Assembly (NCBI RefSeq): GCF_003289625.1
Contig: NZ_QMBN01000002.1
Span: forward strand, 890,610 to 954,609
Length of the DNA stretch: 64,000 nucleotides
DNA from: Microbacterium sp. SMR1
GTDB lineage: Bacteria; Actinomycetota; Actinomycetes; Actinomycetales; Microbacteriaceae
Direction: 5' to 3'
In this document: positions 59,544 to 64,000 of the stretch, piece by piece
How positions within the stretch are numbered: the stretch's first letter is position 1
Layout: each line of letters opens with the position of its first letter
The notes under the pieces: generated by a model
Seen by the model: only the letters and a program-made list of their open reading frames with translations
Databases searched by the model: none
What the model was told of the DNA's origin: nothing
Position numbers and translations under genes: made by a program

Positions 59544-61302
59544 CCAGGCCGATCCCTCGGCGCCGCTGCGACCGGGCGACCACTCCGACGCCGCTCCCGC
59601 GGCCGAACCCGCCGACGGCGACCGCGAGATCACCCAGCCCCAGCTCGGCTTCGTCGGGTGGCTGCGGTGGGGCTGGCGGCAGCTGACGAGCATGCGCACG
59701 GCGCTGGTCCTGCTGCTCCTGCTCGCGATCGCGGCCATCCCGGGGTCGATCGTGCCGCAGCGCAGCGCCGACCCCAACGGCGTCACCCAGTGGCGCACCG
59801 ACAACCCCGATCTGTACCCCATCCTCGATGCGCTCCAGATGTTCGACGTGTACACCTCGGTGTGGTTCTCGGCGATCTACATCCTGTTGTTCGTCTCGCT
59901 CGTCGGGTGCGTCATCCCGCGCACGAAGCACCACTGGCAGGCCATGAAGTCGCGCCCGCCCCGCACCCCCGTGCGCCTGTCCCGGTTGGCCGATCACCAC
60001 ACGGTCGGAGTCGCCCTGCGCGACGACGAGGATGCCGCGGCCGCGGCGTCGGCGGCCGTCGACGAGGCTCAGCGACAGCTGCGCAAGTCGGGTTACCGCG
60101 TCGAGCGGTACGACTCGGGCCAGGTGGCATCCGTCTCGGCCGAGCGGGGCTACCTGCGCGAGACGGGCAACCTCGTCTTCCACGGTGCGCTCGTGGGCGT
60201 GCTGATCTCGGTCGGCATCGGCGGCGGGCTGACGTACACGGGTCAGACCGTCATCGTCGAGGGTGACACGTTCGTCAACTCGCTCGGTCTCGGGTACACC
60301 TCGTTCAACCCGGGCCGCTTCGTCGACACCGACCAGATGCCGCCGTACTCGCTCACCCTCGACAAGTTCGACGTGACGTACGGCCCGTTCAGCGGGGGAC
60401 CGGGTCACGGGATGGCCGGAGACTTCCTCGCCCACCTCACGGTGACCGAGCCCGGGCAGGAGCCGCGCGACGGGGAGGTGCGTGTCAACCACCCCTACGG
60501 GATCGAGGGTGACCGCGTCTATCTGATGGGCAACGGCTACGCCCCCACGATCACCGTCCGCGACGCCGCCGGCGAGGTCGTGTTCAGCGAGGACGTGCCG
60601 TTCCTGCCGCAGGACAACAACATGACCTCGATCGGCGTCGTCAAGATCGCCGACGGGATGCCGAAGCAGCTCGGATTCGCCGGCTTCTTCTACCCGACGG
60701 CAGCGACGCTCGAGACGGGGGCCATCGCCTCCGCCTACGGCGACCTCACCAACCCGCTCGTGACCTTCCGTGTCTACGAGGGCGACCTCGGCATCGACGA
60801 CGGGACGCCCCGCTCGGTCTACACGCTCGACCCGACCGGCATGGAGCAGATCGCCGGCGGCGACGCGGAGGCCGCGTCGCTCGAGCTCGAACCCGGTCAG
60901 ACCGTCGACCTCCCGGGCGGTCGTGGCACCGTGACCTTCGAGGACCAGCGCGCATCCGGCGCTCAGGAGGCGGTCAAGCGCTACGTCTCGCTGTCGATCC
61001 ACCGCGACGTGGGGGCGCCGTTCGTGCTCGTCTTCGCGATCCTCGCCACCCTCGGCCTGCTTGCGGGGCTCTTCGTGCCGCGCCGGCGCCTGTGGGTCAA
61101 GGCGACCCCGGTAGACGGAGCGATCCGCCTGGAGTACGCCGGCCTCGCCCGCGGCGAGGACCCCGCGATCGCGCAGGCGGTCGCCGACATCTCCCGCAGT
61201 CACCTCGCCGCCCTCGGGCGCGATGAGGTCGAGCTGCCGCCCGAGGCCGAGCGTCCGCGCCGTCCCCGCCCCGCCCGCGCGCAAGCGCCCGACGTAAACT
61301 GA
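59524..61302 (+). CDS. resB: cytochrome c biogenesis protein ResB
   Basis: A 592-residue protein of the System II heme-attachment complex. A ~45-residue disordered N-terminus, three helices (e.g. TALVLLLLLAIAAIPGSIVPQ), a large extracytoplasmic domain (~235-490) beginning GNLVFHGALVGVLISVG, and a last helix before the C-terminal PRRRLWVKA. Works with CcsB. GTG 59524 lies within the ccdA end. Confidence 0.92.
   Translation: MSRPSSDQADPSAPLRPGDHSDAAPAAEPADGDREITQPQLGFVGWLRWGWRQLTSMRTALVLLLLLAIAAIPGSIVPQRSADPNGVTQWRTDNPDLYPILDALQMFDVYTSVWFSAIYILLFVSLVGCVIPRTKHHWQAMKSRPPRTPVRLSRLADHHTVGVALRDDEDAAAAASAAVDEAQRQLRKSGYRVERYDSGQVASVSAERGYLRETGNLVFHGALVGVLISVGIGGGLTYTGQTVIVEGDTFVNSLGLGYTSFNPGRFVDTDQMPPYSLTLDKFDVTYGPFSGGPGHGMAGDFLAHLTVTEPGQEPRDGEVRVNHPYGIEGDRVYLMGNGYAPTITVRDAAGEVVFSEDVPFLPQDNNMTSIGVVKIADGMPKQLGFAGFFYPTAATLETGAIASAYGDLTNPLVTFRVYEGDLGIDDGTPRSVYTLDPTGMEQIAGGDAEAASLELEPGQTVDLPGGRGTVTFEDQRASGAQEAVKRYVSLSIHRDVGAPFVLVFAILATLGLLAGLFVPRRRLWVKATPVDGAIRLEYAGLARGEDPAIAQAVADISRSHLAALGRDEVELPPEAERPRRPRPARAQAPDVN
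61295..61300 (+). promoter_or_regulatory. -10 box TAAACT, leaderless start at 61308
   Basis: Seven bases before ATG 61308, overlapping the resB stop region; an internal promoter for ccsB is possible. Confidence 0.4.
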
Positions 61303-61307
61303 GGATC

Positions 61308-62375
61308 ATGCCCGAAGACCTGTCGCTGGATGCCGTCTCGGTCCTGCTCGTCTGGACAGCGGTGGCTGTCTACGCGCTCGCCTTCATCGCCTACGCGATC
61401 GATCTGGCTCGTCGTTCCGATCTCGCGCTGAAGACGAAAGACTCCGTCCCCGCCGCGGCTGCGGCTCCCGCCCTCGTCGCCGCCGGCGGTGCGCAGACGA
61501 TCGGCGAGATCCGCGCCGCGGAGGCTCAGGCCGAGCTCGCGCTCAACGCCCGCCCCGCCGACCGCCCGCGCCTGCTGTGGGCGCGCATGGGAACGACCCT
61601 GACCTGGATCGGGTTCCTCTTCCACCTCGGAGCGACCGTGCTGCGCGGCATCGCCGCCGAGCGGGTGCCGTGGTCGAACATGTACGAGTTCGCCCTCACC
61701 GGCCTGCTCCTCGTGGTGATGGTCTACCTCGTCGTGCTCTTCCGGTACGACCTGCGCTTCCTCGGCACCTTCATCACCGGGCTCGCGGTCGTGCTGCTCG
61801 GCGGCTCGGTCATCAACTTCCACGTCGCGGTGGTGCCGCTCGCCGACCCGCTGAAGTCGATCTGGCTCGTCATCCACGTCTTCGTGGCCTCGCTGGCGTC
61901 GGCGTTCTTCGCGCTGGCGTTCGCCCTGTCGATCGTGCAGCTCATGCAAGCAAGACGCGAGGCACGCGCGATCGCTCGGGTCAGCGCCGAGGCTGGGGAT
62001 GCGGCATCCGCGGGATCCGCTCCGCAGCGCGACGGTGCGCGGTTCCTGCGTACGCTGCCGAGCGCCGACGCCCTCGAGTCGCTCGCCTACCGCTTCGCGA
62101 TCATCGGCTTCATCTTCTGGACCTTCACCCTCATCGCCGGCTCGATCTGGGCCAACGACGCGTGGGGCCGGTACTGGGGCTTCGACACGAAGGAAGTGTG
62201 GACCTTCGTCATCTGGGTGCTCTACGCCGGCTACATCCACGCTCGCGCGACGCGCGGTTGGCGCGGAAACCGCAGCGCGTGGCTGTCGATCGTCGGCTTC
62301 TCAGCGGTGCTGTTCAACTTCATCATCGTCAACCAGTTCTTCAAGGGTCTGCACGCCTACAGCGGCCTGAGCTGA
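61308..62375 (+). CDS. ccsB: c-type cytochrome biogenesis protein CcsB
   Basis: A 355-residue polytopic protein. The heme-handling WWD-type region is WGRYWGFDTKEVWTFVIWV, flanked by conserved His in IHVFVAS and IHARATRGWRG. With ResB it exports heme and attaches it to cytochrome c. Last gene of the operon; followed by the P2 tandem array. Confidence 0.93.
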   Translation: MPEDLSLDAVSVLLVWTAVAVYALAFIAYAIDLARRSDLALKTKDSVPAAAAAPALVAAGGAQTIGEIRAAEAQAELALNARPADRPRLLWARMGTTLTWIGFLFHLGATVLRGIAAERVPWSNMYEFALTGLLLVVMVYLVVLFRYDLRFLGTFITGLAVVLLGGSVINFHVAVVPLADPLKSIWLVIHVFVASLASAFFALAFALSIVQLMQARREARAIARVSAEAGDAASAGSAPQRDGARFLRTLPSADALESLAYRFAIIGFIFWTFTLIAGSIWANDAWGRYWGFDTKEVWTFVIWVLYAGYIHARATRGWRGNRSAWLSIVGFSAVLFNFIIVNQFFKGLHAYSGLS

Positions 62376-62386
62376 CCCCTCGTCGG

Positions 62387-62880
62387 GGTGCGGGGCGTCG
62401 CCTCGGTTGGCAGCCGGCGCCCATTCCCGTCGCTGGAAGGGGCGTGAACTGCCAAGTGGGAGTCGCCTGTGGTGCGCGGCGTCGGCTCGGTTGGCAGCAT
62501 GTGCCCCTTCCCGTCGCGCGAGCGGGCGTGAACTGCCAATTGAACTTTGCCGGGGTCCGGGACGTCGGCTCGGTTGGCAGCGTGTGCCCATTCCCGTCGC
62601 GGGAGGGCGCGCGACTGCCAGCTGGGAGTCGCCCGTGGTGCGCGGCGTCGCTTCGGTTGGCAGTAGCTGCCCGTTCTCGTCGCTGGAGGGGGCGTGAACT
62701 GCCCACTCAACCTCGCCGTGGTGCGCGGCGTCGGCTCGGTTGGCAGCATGCGCCCCTTCCCGTCGCGCGTGGGGGCGTGGACTGCCAACTGGGAGTCGCC
62801 CGGGGTGCGGGACGTCGGCTCGGTTGGCAGCGTGTGCCCATTCCTTTCGCTCGAAGGGGCGCGAACTGTCAACTCACTCG
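62387..62880. repeat. six-unit tandem array of 83-84-bp palindromic repeats (P2 family)
   Basis: Units begin at 62387, 62471, 62554, 62637, 62720 and 62804. Each holds a hairpin with arms such as TTGGCAG/CTGCCAA around CCCCTTCCC...GGGGGCG. The left halves repeat in an A-B-C-A-B-C order (units 1/4, 2/5, 3/6 most alike); the right tails instead alternate between GGGAGTCGCC (units 1, 3, 5) and other sequence. The 540-bp gap between ccsB and the convergent YhgE-type gene holds no credible ORF. Confidence 0.9.
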
Positions 62881-62883
62881 CTC

Positions 62884-62910
62884 CGCCCCGCCTCAAGAGA
62901 AGGCGGGGCG
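62884..62910 (-). terminator. terminator hairpin of the YhgE/Pip-type gene
   Basis: CGCCCCGCCT-CAAGAGA-AGGCGGGGCG, a perfect 10-bp stem 9 bp past the minus-strand stop at 62919. Confidence 0.7.
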
Positions 62911-62918
62911 AACGCGTG

Positions 62919-64000
62919 TCAGACGGCGGCGGGGCGCAGCACCGCGCGCACCGAGGTCGTGCGCGCCCGGGCGGTGACGATGACCGTGACCACGAGTGAG
63001 ATCGCCGTCCACACGAGCAGCCCCGCAACCGCGGCTCCGGCACCTCCGGCCGAGGTGAGCACCGCGAGCAGGCCCTGGTAGGCGGATGCCGTCGGCAGCA
63101 GCCCCGCGATCTGCGACAGCACTCCGGGCACGGTCGAGACGACTCCCGTGGCCACCGCCAGCACGGCGACACCGGCCGCGACCCATCGGCCCGCTCCGCC
63201 GAGCAGCGCGACGAGGGCCTGGTTCACGGCGGCGAAGGCGACACCCGCCAGGGCGGAGAGTCCGGCGAACGCGGCCCACGTCCACGGGTCGTACGAGGCC
63301 GCGAGCTGCACGACCACCGCGACCAGGACGCCCTGCACGAGCCCGACCACCGCGGCGGGGGCGAAGGCCCACAGCGTCAGCAGGAACGACGGGCGACGTG
63401 AGGTCAGCGCGCCGCGGGGGACGGCCTGCAGCGCGACGAACGATCCGATCGCGCCGAGCCACAGGGCGAGGCCCGTGAGCAGCGGGATGGCCGAGGCGCC
63501 GAACAGGTCGGACCCGAGACCCTCCGCCTCGACGGGGGCGGCCACGACGCTCGCGAGGTCGGTCGCCTGCTGGTCGGTGTACGACGGCAGCGCCGCCGTC
63601 GCGGTGTCGAGGCCGTCGGCGAGGGTGCCCGTGCCGTCGGCGACGGTTCCGACGCCGGTGGCGAGGTCGGTCGCACCGCCGGCCAGTTCGCCGGCGCCGG
63701 ACGAGAGCTGTGAGGCGCCGTCGGCGGCCGATCCGGCACCTGCGGCGAGGGCCGAGGCGCCGGAGGCCAGCTGGCCGCCTCCGGCCGCGAGAGCGTCCGC
63801 ACCGTCGGCGAGCTCGGTCATGCCGTTCGCGAGCTGCGTCGCCGCACCGGCGGCCTGCTGCAGACCGGAGATCAGCTCGGGCGCAGAGGCCGCCAGTCCC
63901 GAGACCTGTCCGGCGATCTGACCGGACTGACCGATCACACCGGTGACCTCGGGCAGGGCGCTCTGCGTGCGCGCGGAGACGGTGCGAAGGGCGTCGCAGA
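62919..64000 (-). CDS. YhgE/Pip-type membrane protein, 5' truncated
   Basis: The minus-strand frame is open to the right edge, so the N-terminus is outside the window; GTG 63938 is an internal codon. The visible ~360 residues show a repeated Ala/Gly/Ser-rich coiled region (LADGADALAAGGGQLASG, GAGSAADGASQLSSG; positions ~40-140 of the visible part) and then five to six helices of an ABC-2-like membrane domain. This is the YhgE/Pip C-terminal layout, related to ESX/type VII-associated and phage-infection proteins. Function uncertain. Confidence 0.8.
   Translation of the reverse strand, partial: CDALRTVSARTQSALPEVTGVIGQSGQIAGQVSGLAASAPELISGLQQAAGAATQLANGMTELADGADALAAGGGQLASGASALAAGAGSAADGASQLSSGAGELAGGATDLATGVGTVADGTGTLADGLDTATAALPSYTDQQATDLASVVAAPVEAEGLGSDLFGASAIPLLTGLALWLGAIGSFVALQAVPRGALTSRRPSFLLTLWAFAPAAVVGLVQGVLVAVVVQLAASYDPWTWAAFAGLSALAGVAFAAVNQALVALLGGAGRWVAAGVAVLAVATGVVSTVPGVLSQIAGLLPTASAYQGLLAVLTSAGGAGAAVAGLLVWTAISLVVTVIVTARARTTSVRAVLRPAAV

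Noticed and set aside
62387..62880. CRISPR array
   Set aside because: Units are wholly repetitive with no unique spacers, are 83-84 bp long, and no cas genes are near; it is a tandem hairpin repeat.
61577..62977. Plus-strand ORFs reading through the repeat array
   Set aside because: Translations are repetitive products of the hairpin units and overlap ccsB out of frame.

Overview
The window is about 70% G+C and almost fully coding on both strands. It comes from the chromosome of an actinobacterium, most likely Microbacteriaceae and probably Microbacterium. Supporting signs are the G/C-ending codon use, many starts that lie 6-8 nt behind a TAnnnT -10 box (leaderless mRNAs), a 6C-type small RNA, the 32-codon ribosomal protein bS22 next to its usual HTH partner and near proC, an AztABCD zinc operon, a DtxR-type iron box and the archaeal-type short AspRS. 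The species call is inference. I found no rRNA, tRNA, CRISPR array, prophage or transposase.

Layout. 1-5.5 kb: 3' end of a PepSY membrane protein, a PTS EIIBCA permease, then a divergent pair (thioredoxin-reductase-like/methyltransferase fusion and an XRE-cupin regulator) bracketed by two near-identical 64-bp palindromes. 5.6-12.3 kb: pgi, translationally coupled to aztA, and the divergent azt zinc-uptake operon with two AztD-type beta-propeller lipoproteins and a Zur-like box. 12.3-22.8 kb: membrane protein, two convergent MFS transporters, a 6C-type sRNA, a NarL-type two-component system with a DUF4097-like protein, HAD phosphatase, aldo/keto reductase and S9 peptidase. 22.8-29.3 kb: DUF805-DUF6412-YidC cluster, then siderophore uptake genes divergent from a siderophore-interacting flavoreductase across an iron box. 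29.3-34.9 kb: AlkA-like glycosylase, a winged-helix regulator preceded by a leaderless Cys-rich small ORF, a P-loop kinase, GNAT, two acidic small proteins and a drug exporter. 35-47.7 kb: sbcD-sbcC, small membrane proteins, a nucleosidase, a degenerate phosphopantetheinyl transferase-like protein, NAD synthetase, a nuclease-exonuclease-helicase fusion, upp and tadA. 47.7-56.6 kb: an alpha/beta-fold protein without its nucleophile, proC, Trk/Ktr potassium uptake, ArsR regulator, HTH plus bS22, rhodanese, glutaredoxin-like, Dabb, MscS channel and aspS. 56.6-64 kb: DedA, phosphatase, then a System II cytochrome c biogenesis operon (resA-like, ccdA, resB, ccsB), a six-unit hairpin repeat array, and the 3' part of a YhgE/Pip-type gene.

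Functional themes are metal homeostasis (zinc under a Zur-like box, iron under a DtxR-like box), redox and thiol chemistry (TrxR-like/MTase fusion, rhodanese, glutaredoxin, ResA/CcdA), and DNA repair (SbcCD, AlkA-like glycosylase, RecB-like nuclease/helicase). The most unusual non-genic signals are the tandem palindrome array at 62.4-62.9 kb with its three dispersed relatives, the Cys-rich leaderless small ORF at 31.6 kb, and the very regular leaderless-promoter grammar.
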